Of a stretch of 64,000 nt of DNA, positions 39,443-51,434 are shown in pieces; positions within the stretch are counted from its first letter, which is position 1; each line of letters begins with the position of its first letter. Below the pieces are notes generated by a model. It saw only the letters and a list, made by a program, of their open reading frames with translations, searched no databases and had not been told where the DNA came from. Made by a program: the position numbers and the translations under genes. Origin of the DNA: Chlamydoabsidia padenii (taxonomy: Eukaryota; Mucoromycota; Mucoromycetes; Mucorales; Cunninghamellaceae); assembly GCA_025330725.1 (NCBI GenBank), contig JAIWND010000007.1:1116001-1180000 (forward strand), given 5' to 3'.

Positions 39443-41064
39443 GTGTGTGTGTGTGAGAAGAAGAGTAAGAATACTTTACAAGTAAATTTTTACATACCTC
39501 TTTATAAAAAGCCATCAGTCTCATATGTATATCAGTGGTAGTGATCACCTTGTTTCTTGCTGATACCATGGTATCCCAGATAATTCGACCATGATAAAGG
39601 GCCACATGAGTCACCGAGGCAGTAACAGCAAAGTTCATAAACACATACCCCATAGCACCGACTGTAGAGAAATGAGGAGGCCCAACTTGATCTAATTTGG
39701 TATAGTTGAGAGAATTATCCAAGTTGAGGACTTGATGTTGTGGATACAATTTGGATTCACCTGACGTTTCATTAAGGGCAAAAAGAGAGTTGGATAAGAA
39801 TGGGAAACTTTGGGCGTCCCAAATGTTGTAATAGTATAACAATGGCGCCATGATATACAAGAGAAAGATACCACCATAGATATTCATTTGCACATACAAG
39901 GGGAAGACAAGAGGTGATAAGGATGATAGATAATTCCAATCAAAACTAAGTTGGAATATACCGAGACCTTCGTTTACTATAAAACGAGTTGATTAGCCTA
40001 TAAAATTGCAAGTCCATTTCCATACTTTACCTGCCAATCCACCAAATATCCTTTGAATCCATACTGAATGTTGATTCACCATACATGCAATTGATATACC
40101 ACCTAGGAGAGGAAACATGTATTGAGGGATGAATTCATAAAAGAAGACAGCAGCAAAGGTGAGGAAGAAGAATCGTGTTCGCCATTGGGAGTCTTCGTTA
40201 TCAGAATTAAGTGTGCGTAAAAGAGAGATAGTAGGTAAGGAGGTAGGCCTAAAGAATAAATAAATAAATAAAAAAAGATAAACAATAAACAAAGGAATCA
40301 CCCAAAAAAAAAAAAAGCGGATTTTGAAATATGATGTGAATTTATGCAACAAGAGGCTTCATTACCAAATCATCTTTGCAGGATACACCAATGTCTTTCT
40401 TAATTGACCAGCAATGCCGTATCCAACTAATTGGGTCGCAAGTAACATCATAATGGAACCAAATGCACCAGGAGCATTTTCATAAAAGAGTTGTTGGACA
40501 CCCAACACCATTGTACCATACGCTGCAGAATTAGCAGACGAGACCATGACATATATACAAGTATGCTCTTTTGCATTAAAAGGAGCTGGATTCAACCATC
40601 CTCCTGTAGGCAAGTACTTTTCCATTGCTTTACACATTACATAGGCGATCATCAGCATGAATGTCGTTGTTAAAGGTATTCCCACCGGTTTGAATAACAT
40701 TAACTGACTGACTGAAGCACTGATAGCAGATAATATCTATCAATGAATGTATGCAATTCTTAAATTAAAAAATTCATGCCACTTTCTTACCCTGCCCCTT
40801 GTCAGCCCTCCCTCTCTTACTTACAACTCCGACTAATAGGGATCTAAAAGTGAAAACGACCATACTAGGGTCATCCTCTGTTATTGCAAGATCGTTCACA
40901 ATATTCACATAGCTTTGATCCTCTTTATCGTCTTGTGCTTTTAACTTTTCAGAGTCAATGACATTATACTGCTCATCATTGATATCTAGAAAAGCATTAG
41001 TGGTTTGCTCGTCCTCGATGTTTTGTTGTAAAGACAGCCTTTTCTTTAAATTTTCATCAGACAT
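38085..41064 (-). CDS. OPT-family oligopeptide transporter
   Basis: Nine exons: 41064-40825, 40736-40366, 40248-40031, 39976-39498, 39389-39161, 39079-38910, 38814-38711, 38637-38234, 38125-38085; 751 aa. Proton-coupled uptake of small peptides (or glutathione/metal chelates) at the plasma membrane is the family role. About 14 hydrophobic segments follow an acidic cytosolic N-terminus. Family motifs seen: LNPAPFNAKEH (the usual NPGPFNxKEH with Gly replaced by Ala), QRIFGGL, KIPPRLVFFNQMIGT, AIGPLAMFGP and GFDLVNIPMILIG. It ends DYCCKDCT, comparable with the DYC tail of fungal OPTs. Introns are short, one with a 40-nt A-run on the plus strand (T-run before the acceptor on the gene strand). Confidence 0.94.
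39401..39440 (-). repeat. 40-nt homopolymer plus (GT)n in an OPT intron
   Basis: A-run on the plus strand, i.e. T-run upstream of the acceptor on the gene strand, with a short (GT)n beside it. Confidence 0.9.
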
Positions 41065-41679
41065 TTCATTAATTGAAAGAAAAAACAAAAACAAAAAGAA
41101 AAAGAAAGGAAGAAGGAAAGATAAAGAGGGATGGGGGAGGCGAACATTTTAAGAAAAGAAAAAAAGGGGCAGGTTGGTTCCTTTAACTTCTAATTTCGGA
41201 TCACTGATTAAGAAAGCAACATAAACATGCCGTCATAAGCTAATGTGCTATGACTTTATTGTAATTGTCACTGTACGGTAATTTTATGTTGATGTCAACC
41301 ATAACCCTATACTCATGCGTCTTAACAAAGTTGCTGGCCGAGACAAGCGGGTTCTGAACATATTGATATGGGAGTGAGAATGAGAAGAACAGGGCTCGAG
41401 GATGATTCCTTTTTATCACTTACTCCATACAACATATATACCATGTTTATATACAAACATATCTATATTCATCAAAAGAATGGTGGTGCTACCTTTCTTA
41501 CCAAATGTCAACGTTTTATCAAGATGAGCACGAGGACCGAAATGTCGGGATTTGAATTATTTTCATTTCTTGGACTTTTCCTTTCTCGTCTCGTCTTTCT
41601 TTCTTTCTTTCTTTCTTTCTTCTTTCTTTTGACATCTCTTCTCCAATAGAACAATACTAATCAACCCACTTGGAACACA
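41065..41679. other. Divergent promoter region (OPT / myosin I)
   Basis: AT-rich, with GTCGGGATTTGAATT at 41544-41558, a CTTT-rich tract at about 41597-41630, and no additional gene. Confidence 0.5.
41544..41558 (+). promoter_or_regulatory. Recurrent motif copy upstream of myosin I
   Basis: GTCGGGATTTGAATT, 122 bp before the ATG. Confidence 0.5.
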
Positions 41680-44600
41680 ATGGCGATAAAGGTATAATAA
41701 TGGAAAGGTTGATAGTAATGCCTGAACTAGTAAAGATGATGATGACTGACCCTTTTCCTTCTTGTTTAATTATAGAAACCGTTGGGCAACAAGAAAGGAG
41801 GTGAAAAGAAGGTCATCAAGGCCAACCGACCTGCCAAAGCTGACTGGAAAGAAGGTGTAAAGAAGAAAATCGTGGGTGTCTCTGACATGACTTTGCTTAC
41901 CAAGATTACCAATGAAGCCATCAACGACAACTTGATGAAGCGTTGGCAGAATGGTGAAATTTATGTAAGTCATCCAGCCCCCTTCTAACAAAAGTTATAA
42001 CTGACAAACCCTCCTCCTTCTTAACCTTCTTTACACACCAACCTTTATAGACATACATTGGTCACGTCCTTATTAGTGTCAATCCTTTCCGTGATCTCGG
42101 TATCTACACTGACGAAGTACTTCACAGCTATCAGGGGAAAAATCTCTTGGAGGTAATCAAAAAGGAAATGATACAAAAAATACTAGTCCTTATCTAACGT
42201 ATTTTATTGCCAATAGATGCCGCCCCATGTATTTGCCATTGCAGAGGCCTCCTATCACCACATGAATAGCTACAAGGAAAACCAGTGCATCATCATCAGG
42301 TAAAGTGGGGATAAAAGAAGGGGGGGGGGAATCATGATCGACTGACTGTTTTGTTTGCCCCTACATGTCACTAGTGGAGAATCTGGTGCTGGTAAAACTG
42401 AAGCGGCTAAACGAATCATGCAGTACATCGCGGCTGTCTCTGGTGATGGTGCCAATTCAGCAATCAAGGAAATCAAGGAAATGGTGCTGGCCACAAATCC
42501 TTTATTAGAAAGCTTTGGGTGTGCAAAAACGCTCCGAAATAACAATTCAAGTCGTCATGTAAGTCATTAATTTGATTTATTATACTGACATTTATACTGA
42601 CTTGGATTCACTGTCAGGGCAAATATTTGGAAATCCAATTCAATGGTCAAGGACAGCCTGTCGGTGCAATCATCACGAACTACTTGTTGGAAAAGGTAAG
42701 GTCATGTAAAATAAAATAAAATATAAAATATCTTGGAAACACTCATTCTTTTATTGTAGAACCGGGTTGTTGGTCAAATCGATAACGAAAGAAATTTCCA
42801 TATCTTTTATCAACTAACAAAAGGTGCTCTTCCCGAATATCAAGGTAAAACAAAAAAAAAAAAAAAAAAAAATAGGCTGGTAATAAATACATTAACCGAT
42901 TCTCTCAAACATGACGAAACACATAGAATCGTATGGTCTTCAAGGTCCTGAAAGCTATCTGTATACAAGTCGAAGCAATTGTCTTGATGTGGAAGGAATC
43001 AATGATATTGAAGATTTCCAAGATACTTTGGTAAGTTTCAAGTTATCTGATATAGAATGTTATCTCCAACTTGACATTATCTTTTTTCACTATTACTATA
43101 GAATGCTATGAACATCATTGGTCTTCAAAAATCTGAACAAGATGAAATCTTTAAACTATTGGCGACTATTCTTTGGATTGGCAACCTTGTTTTTGTGGAA
43201 GATGATTCAGGAAACGCAGTAATTTCTGATGGTGATGGTAAGGCACAAAAAAAGAAAGAAAATGTGAACTGTTCTTATAAAACTAACATTCTTATTTTTT
43301 AGTGGCCAACTTTGTCGCTTATCTCCTGGAGGTTGATGCTGAATCCTTGTCAAAAGCATTGACTAGTCGTATCATGGAAACCCAACGTGGCGGAAGACGA
43401 GGTAAGGAAAAAGAACACGTATATGCAATCTGGTCAACTAACTGGTTGCTTTATGCTTGTAGGTAGTGTTTACGAAGTGCCACTTAACGTCACTCAAGCA
43501 ACAGCAGTACGCGATGCTCTCTCCAAAACGATTTATGAACGTCTCTTTGAATGGATTGTCACCCGTGTCAATGTCTCATTGGAATCTCGTGGTGGCGCGG
43601 AATATGTGATTGGTGTGCTGGATATCTACGGTTTCGAAATCTTTGACGACAACAACTTTGAACAACTGTGTATCAACTATGTCAACGAAAAACTTCAACA
43701 AATCTTTATCGAACTCACCCTCAAGGCGGAACAAGAAGAATATGTACGAGAACAAATTCAGTGGACGCCTATCAAATTCTTCAATAATAAAGTGGTGTGC
43801 GATCTTATTGAAGAAAAACGACCTCCTGGTGTATTTGCGGCTCTGAACGATGCTTGTATGACTGCTCACGCCGATCCTGCTGCTGCTGATAACTCGTTTG
43901 TCCAACGTCTTGGCTTCCTGGCAAACAATCCTCACTTTGAATCACGCGGGTCTAAATTCTTGATTCGTCATTATGCTGGTGATGTGCTATACAATGTGGA
44001 TGGTATGACTGACAAGAACAAGGATGCTTTATTGAAAGATCTGTTGGAACTCGTCACTGGCTCGACAGATCAATTCGTATCTCACACTCTCTTCCCTGAA
44101 CGCATTGATCCTAATTCCAAGAAAAGACCTCCTACTGCTGGCGACAAGATCAAGACCTCTTGTAATGCCCTGGTTACCAAACTTATGCAATGCCATCCAA
44201 GCTATATTCGGACCATCAAGCCCAATGATAACCGAAGCTCCTCTGAATATGATCAAAAACGGGTCCTTCATCAAGTACAATATCTTGGTTTATGCGAAAA
44301 CATTCGCGTACGAAGAGCTGGCTTTGCTTATAGAACGGTAGGTCTGGTTATGATTTGACAAGAATGGGGATACTAATAGAAGTACCTTTTTTTTTTTTAT
44401 CTTGTAGACTTTTGACAAGTTTTTGGAACGATTCTATCTTCTCAGTCCTGTTACTGGCTATGCAGGTGAATACGTTTGGAATGGCGACGCCAAAACTGGA
44501 TCTCACGAAATCATGAAACACAACAATATACCGACAGATGAATGGCAAATGGGAACTTCCAAAATGTTTATTCGCCATCCTGAAACCGTAAGTATGAGAT

Positions 44601-45872
44601 CAGGTAGGTTCAATGATCTTTACTAACTTTGTTTTGTTTAGATCTTTGCCCTGGAACATATGCGGGATCGCTATTGGCACAACATGGCGACAAGGATACA
44701 GCGTGCTTGGCGGGGATATGTCAGGCATAAACATGACTGTGCACGAAAAATTCAACGATTTTGGCGCCAAAACAAATATAACATTGGCTATTTACAAATG
44801 CGCGAATACGGTCACCAAATATTGAACAACAGGAAGGAACGACGGCGTTACTCACTCCTCAGCATGCGGAAATTCACAGGTGATTATATGGACATCAAGA
44901 ATGGATCAGGGTCTATCAGAATGATTCGTGATGCTATTGCTTTTGCACATAATGAAGAGGTGATCTTTAGTATGCGTGGTCAAACCCTTGTGGCCCGAGC
45001 AATGCGATCTAGTATTCCCAGTCCTCGAACTTTGGTCATGGTAAGATTCGTATTCAAAAAAAAAAAAAAAAAAAAAAGGACTAAACTAACATTATTTTTA
45101 TATTTAGACAAATCAAGCTATACATGTTGTGATGACCACCAAGAAGGAGCAAATCCTATCGATGGTGGATGAAAAGGCCATTCCTCTAAACTCGATCAGT
45201 GCTGTCAGTCTATCAAACCTCCGCGATGACTGGTTTGTCCTCCATGTCGATGGCTCTCCTGATGGGGACACTGTTTTATGCTGTTTATTCAAAACCGAAC
45301 TGCTGGCTCACTTGTTACAACAAACCGGGGGAAGAGTCCAAGTCAACGTGGATTCTCAATTCCCATACAAGAAGAAGGGCGGGAAATCGGCTACCATGAA
45401 GTTTGTCAAGGATGAAACTGCTACTGGTGATGGAATTTACAAGAGTCATGTTGTCCGTATTGCCTCTGGGGAACCTGCTACAAGTGGTAAGTACCAAATG
45501 ATGGATCATAGAAAAGATTATAAATCTGGATGTCCTTTTTTTTATATTTATTTTATCAGTGTCTGATCCTCCATGTCCTGTCAAGCCAAGAAATATCCCT
45601 GAAAAACGAAAGGTTACCAAAAAACCTGCTGCTAGTCGACCGATTCCATCTGGTACAAAATCATCTGCTATATCTGCCAACATGCAAGCTTCAACCAATG
45701 TGGGAAGACAACCTCCACCACCTCCACCGCCACCACCTGCTTCTTCAACACCAACATTACCAACCTACAAAGCAATCTATCCATTCCATTCTGATAACGA
45801 TGGCGAAGTATCTTTTGAAGAAGGTACTATACTGGAAGTAGTGGAAAAGGATGACAATGGTAAGATAACCGG

Positions 45873-45909
<37 letters not shown>

Positions 45910-46626
45910 GAAACTGTAGGGGAAAAGTAATGCCGAAACTAACGTTCTTTTATGTTTTTTTTGATAGGATGGTGGCTCGCGCGCCTAGATGGCAAAGAAG
46001 GCTGGGTACCTAACAACTACTTGGAAGAATATGTGGCTCCTGAACCAGTAAAAGCTCCGCCGCCACCACCAGCACGACGACCTCCACCCTCTATACCGCA
46101 ACCATCGACGACACAACATGCTTCTCCACCTTTTGTGCCACAACCATCGACGACACATTCCTCTGTCATTCAAAATACAAGTCCACCACCACCTGTCATT
46201 CCGGGCATTGCGACTCGACCTACACCTTCTCGTATCAGTCATCCTCCTGCAAGTGATTATTCTGCGGTCCCAGTGATGCCAGGCATTGCTGCCCCATCCA
46301 ATGGTGTGCCTCCATGGAAAGCCCAATTGGAAGCACGAAAAGCGGCGGCTGCAAGTGCACCGGCACCCATACCAGCGGCACGTCCGGTATCAACATCGAC
46401 ACCTCCTCCTATTAATCGACGTCCTCCTCCTGTCATTGCGCCAAAGCCAGTCATTCCTGCCAGGCCTTCGATTCCTGCTCGTCCTGGTACTGTAGCTCCT
46501 CCCTCGGCTGCTGCAAACTCATTGGCTGATGCGGTAAGTAAATTGGTATATATAAAAAAGATGGGTTGGAACTAATTTTTATCACTGTTGTTTTTATAGT
46601 TAAGGCAACGGAGACCAGGAAACTAG
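41680..46626 (+). CDS. MYO1: Long-tailed class I myosin with TH1 and SH3 domains
   Basis: Seventeen exons (41680-41691, 41776-41964, 42051-42152, 42217-42299, 42375-42558, 42618-42695, 42760-42844, 42927-43030, 43102-43237, 43303-43401, 43463-44337, 44408-44587, 44642-45040, 45108-45486, 45560-45859, 45968-46533, 46600-46626), 1265 aa. This motor drives Arp2/3-dependent actin assembly at endocytic patches in fungi. Motor domain: P-loop [12 protein letters not shown], switch I NNNSSRHGK, switch [10 protein letters not shown], then [12 protein letters not shown]. Two IQ-type motifs ([27 protein letters not shown]), a TH1 lipid-binding domain, a proline-rich TH2, and one SH3 ([20 protein letters not shown], then [11 protein letters not shown]). 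A WH2-like [13 protein letters not shown] follows. The last exon ends ALRQRRPGN without the acidic DDW-type Arp2/3 motif common in fungal homologues. Start exon is four codons. Confidence 0.95.
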
Positions 46627-47036
46627 AGTAGAAAATAGCTGGTGGTCTTTTTATTTAGTTTGATAGTACATAGATTTAGTTTTGTTACATATTTATCGTC
46701 TGTGTCTGATTTTTATAACAATGAATAAAGTAATTTTGTTGTGGATCTTCAAGTACAAAATCATATTGTTTAAATTGTCTTTACCCTCTTGTTCCCTCTG
46801 CAGATGAGCTGTCCTCCACTACATACACTGTATCTTGTCATCTTGCCTGCAAGTAGAAACCCGATTTGGTGGTCTTTATGCACTCTTGTGAATCTCGCCC
46901 CCATCAAAGTGCGCTGGTGGCGGCGTTTGAAATACAGGGAGGCTGACGCTCTAAAAAATCAAAACGAGCTCAATTTTGATTTTTGACAGCTTTCTTTTAC
47001 TCCTTTATTAATTCACATCCAAACAGAAAAAAAGTA
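46627..47036. other. Myosin I 3'UTR and CCT8 promoter
   Basis: AATAAA at 46724-46729 is a likely polyadenylation signal for myosin I. CGGCGTTTGAAA at 46921-46932 lies 104 bp before CCT8. Nothing else seen. Confidence 0.5.
46921..46932 (+). promoter_or_regulatory. Recurrent motif copy upstream of CCT8
   Basis: CGGCGTTTGAAA, 104 bp before the ATG. Confidence 0.4.
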
Positions 47037-48164
47037 ATGGCTTTACGTGTTCCAAAAAGTACTCTGCCTCAACTTTTTAGAGATGGCTACAAGGTATATA
47101 CTCTATATGAAAAGTCTAGATGTTTATTACTAACCCACTTATCACATGTCATCTTGAATTCTCTCTAGATTCAACAAGGTGTAGATGAAGCTGTTTTACG
47201 CAACATTGAAGCTACGCATGAACTTTCTGAAGTGGTGCGAACTTCCATGGGTCCTAATGGTAAGACTAGTGTATAAACCAACATGATGTAAATTGGAGAT
47301 TATAACTATTTTTTACTACCAGGTCGAAACAAGATGATCATCAACCACTTGGAAAAGTTATTTGTGACCAATGATGCTGCGACGATTATTCGTGAACTCG
47401 AAGTTGTCCATCCTGCTGCTAAGCTTTTAGTGATGGCTTCTCAACAACAAGAATCCGAATTGGGTGATAATACCAACTTTGTCATTGTGTTTGCTGGTGC
47501 GTTATTACAAAAGGCAGAACATCTTTTACGACTTGGTCTCCATCCCTCCGAAATCGTACAAGGCTATGAACTTGCCCGTGACCGTGCTCTTGATATTTTG
47601 CCAGGTAAAAGGGGGGAGAAAAAGAGAGGATTAGTTTGGAACCATGCTAACTTTTTTATTGTTTCTTGTAGAATTATCGGTGGGAACGGTGGATGATCTC
47701 TTCTCAAAGGATGATTTGAAAAAGGCAATCCGATCAGCGATCAGTGCTAAACAAATTGGGTATGAAGATCTATTGGGTGATCTCGTGGTGGAAGCTGTAT
47801 CTAATATTATGCCCAAGAATCCCAAGGATTTCAATGTTGACAATATCCGTGTGGTCAAGGTGATGGGCTCAAGTCTTCATGAATCAAGAGTGGTGCGTGG
47901 TATGGTATTTGGTCGTGAACCTGAAGGTAATTAAAGGGAAAAAGGAATATGGAGTAGATATGCTAATTCGATATGATTTTTTATTTGTATTAGGTGTTGT
48001 CCAAAATGTCACTAAAGCAAAGGTGGCTATCTTTACTTGTCCTCTTGATGTGGCTCAAACTGAAACCAAGGGAACTGTCCTGATTCACAATGCTCAAGAA
48101 ATGTTAAACTTTAGCAAAGACGAAGAAAAACACATGGAAAAGGTAAAATGTCGGTGCACGGTTT

Positions 48165-48201
<37 letters not shown>

Positions 48202-49185
48202 ATATTGACTTTTTTTTTTTTTTTTTTTTTGAATAGATCTTCCAAGAACTTGCTGATGCTGGTGTTAATGTGGTGGTGACTGGTAACGGTATTGGTGAAT
48301 TGGCATTACATTACCTGAACCGATTCAACATTATGGCAGTCAAGGTTCTATCCAAATTTGATCTTCGTCGCTTATGCCGTGTGGTGGGCGCGACTGCTTT
48401 GGCCCGTATGGGTGCTCCTATGCCTGAAGAAATGGGTTATTGCGATGTGGTGGAAACGGTTGAAATTGGTAGCGACCGCGTCACTGTCTTTCGTCAAGAA
48501 CAAAGCGAACAATCTCGTACGACCACCATTGTCATCCGGGGTGCTACTCAGAATCATATGGATGATATCGAACGTGCCATTGATGATGGTGTCAATGTGA
48601 TCAAGGCTATCACTCGGGATAATCGTCTGTTGGCTGGTGCGGGTGCGGTGGATATGGAATTGAACAAGCGCCTTCAAACAGTGGCGGCCAAGACTCCAGG
48701 ATTGAACCAACATGCCATCAAAAAGTTTGCTGAAGCTTTGGAAGTGGTGCCTCGTACTCTATGTGATAATGCCGGTATGGATGCTACTGCCACTTTATCG
48801 CGTCTTTATGCTGCTCATTATCAAGAATCTGGATCTGGTGCTACCGTGGGTGTAGATGTCGAGGTTTGTATAATGAAAAAGAAGATTGGGGAGTTATTGA
48901 CTTTTTTTTTTTTTTTTTTTTTTTTTGTTTAGAATAATAATGATGGTACTCTGGATGCTGTCAAGGCTAATATCTTTGATATTGTGGCTGCTAAATACTG
49001 GGCTCTCAAATTGGCTGCTGATACCGCTATCACCATTCTCAGGGTTGATCAAGTAAGCATGAGTATAATTAGAAGCAAGCACTCGTTACTCATTTCTTTT
49101 ATTTTATTTTATGTAGATCATCATGTCTAAGCCTGCGGGTGGGCCAAAACCTCCAAAGCAACAAGGCCATTGGGATCAAGATTGA
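47037..49185 (+). CDS. CCT8: T-complex protein 1 subunit theta (CCT8)
   Basis: Eight exons: 47037-47093, 47169-47259, 47323-47604, 47672-47926, 47994-48142, 48237-48863, 48933-49052, 49117-49185; 549 aa, typical for the family. Theta subunit of the cytosolic TRiC/CCT chaperonin that folds actin and tubulin. Group II chaperonin motifs: RTSMGPNGRNKMI (phosphate loop), GDNTNFVIVFAGALL (the nucleotide-binding GDGT site, here GDN), GNGIGELALHYL and the DLRRLCRVVGATALARMGAP stretch of theta. The C-terminus GGPKPPKQQGHWDQD is theta-like. Introns carry a (GT)n run (48163-48199) and two T-runs next to acceptors. AATAAA lies about 155 bp after the stop. Confidence 0.96.
48163..48230 (+). repeat. (GT)n microsatellite and T-run in CCT8 intron 5
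   Basis: About 18 GT units followed by a 20-nt T-run ending just before the GAATAG acceptor. Confidence 0.9.
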
Positions 49186-49646
49186 AATGATTGACTGGAT
49201 TATGCTATCAGTAATCCACTTCTTTATATATACTCAGCTCTCTCTCTCTCTCTCTTTTACTTGTTGTTTTGTCTTTATATCTTTTAGTCATGTAGATCAT
49301 CCTTCCCCCTAGTTTTTATGTCTCTTCCAAATATCATTTAATAAAAGCAGCATTAACAAACATTTGCCACACGTCTTTTTTTGATCATCATCGGTAAAAG
49401 TATCGGCAATTGGATGATGATATCTATTAATGCAACTGTGCAATACTAAAAACAAAATCATGCAACTTTATTTGTTTATTTTTTAGCGCCATCCTATTGA
49501 TCTACCTTGATCATCAGTGCTCATTCGATAGACAAGACATAATATGATTTTATTGATGTTATATATATATCAAAGGAAGATATAAAAAAAAAAAGACTAG
49601 ACTAGGTATTTACAACTAACTAACTACTACTAGATGACATTCTATA

Positions 49647-51099
49647 CTAAACGTTTTTCACCTTTTTATTGTTTTGTGGTTCATCCCTTGTATCGAGTGG
49701 ATGATTCCGTTTGTGATGTTGATTATATAATTCTTGTTGAGTAGGGCTCCATTTTGTTTTGGTGTTAGAGGAAGGTGGTGGCCAGTAAAAAGTCGAATTG
49801 GAAGTTGTATTTGCCGGTGTGGTAGCGAAATGCAATGGACTGGGCAATTCATTTTGGATTTGGTAAAAGTGAGGATAGAAAGAGGATGGACTGGGTAGGT
49901 TTTGGGCGAAATGTTGCTGTTGTGCTGAGCTTATAACCGGTCGATGTATCGGTGTTCGAGTGGTATTATTCGGTTCATGTATCTATACCAGAAAAAAAAA
50001 AAAGAGATCATTAATTACAAACTGTAAAAAGATATCAATGATATGCTTACCTGGTTTGATGTGTTCCGTACCTCGGCATTATCCTTCGGTATATTCAATT
50101 TTAGTTTCGGTCGTTGGTTCAAATAGGTGTCAGGTTTGAGGTGATCAGTTGATGAAGGTGATGTCCCCGTTGTGTTTGTGATGGATGGAGATGGAGATGG
50201 ATTTCTTGATATGGGCATGTTTGGTGATAATTTGTATTGATCTGATGACTCCATTTTATTTACTGTTTGTGCATAAGAATTTCCTTGTTCCTGCCATCGA
50301 GGCTGAGCTGTCATGTCGGGGTTTGCATTGATAGTGGATCGTAAATGTGAAGGTTGTTCATATCTTGATTGAGGTTGTACCATTGGTTTGATTGGCTAAT
50401 AAAGAAGAGGAGTAGTTAGTGTATATGTATAATGATGATGTTAGTGAGTTGGTTGGTTTTATTATTACCTGAGTCTCTGTATAGATTGAGAATTGATCCT
50501 GGTTTGTTTGATACATTGGATAAGTAGACACGTCAATGGGAATAGGTTCTTGTTGATGACTGACAGAGTTATTATAGTCATGTCTTGGCACCACAGTTGA
50601 TGAAGTTGATATGGCTTCATTATCTGAATAATCAAGTGAAGCATCATCATGATTTGTATTACCCCCAAACTAAAATATAGTAACATAATGAGTTAATAAT
50701 GAGTGTGTATATATAATAGACTCTACTTACATCGCTATTTGTTTTTGTTTCGTATGGATCACTATACTATATAAAATAAAATAAAAAAGTGAGTACATAT
50801 TGTTTTTATATCATGTCTTTTAGTTACCTCTGTATATCGCATGAGTACCTTGTCAATATCGTTACTTGAATATTGTACCAACTTGTTGTTAGAGTTAAAG
50901 ACAATAAGAGCAATATCACAACCACATAAGACACTAAGTTCATACGCCTTCTTCATTAATCCATTCTTTCTTTTGAGGAAAGTGACCTACAAAGAGTGTG
51001 TTAGTTTCTACATTGTCATGAGGGATGAGGGATCCTTGTTTTTACCTGTCTGTTACGATCATCTTGAATAGGTTGAATCTTGATCTTTCTGCGTCCCAT
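49647..51099 (-). CDS. MADS-box transcription factor, MEF2/Rlm1 type
   Basis: Six exons: 51099-51046, 50986-50828, 50766-50731, 50669-50469, 50395-50051, 49982-49647; 376 aa. The N-terminus is a MADS domain of the MEF2 class: [20 protein letters not shown], then [20 protein letters not shown] and [18 protein letters not shown], i.e. the start at residue 1 and the MEF2-type recognition helix. The remaining 290 residues are Ser/Thr/Pro/Gln/Asn-rich with a [12 protein letters not shown] segment resembling the one in Rlm1-type regulators. Rlm1 acts in the nucleus downstream of the cell-wall integrity MAP kinase; that role here is inference. The 36-nt third exon is tiny. No copy of the recurrent motif was seen upstream. 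Confidence 0.92.
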
Positions 51100-51434
51100 A
51101 AGTCAAAACAAGTATAATAGTGTACGTATATATAAATATATAAATATATAAATATAATAATAATAAAAGAAAAAAAGAAAAAAAAAAAGAAAAAAAGAAG
51201 AGGGAAGAGAAGCGTTTAATGGAATTGAATAAAGTTCGTTCTTTCTACTATGCACCCAACTCTAAAAATAGATCAACTCACATTTCGGAGTCAATTTCGA
51301 CAATACACTTCCATCCACCCCAACCCTATACAATATACTACTATACACACAACCAAGACACATTGATCATCAACAATCGTAAGTACTGTACATTGCATAT
51401 TAAAAATAGAATATGATTAAATACACTACTTTTA

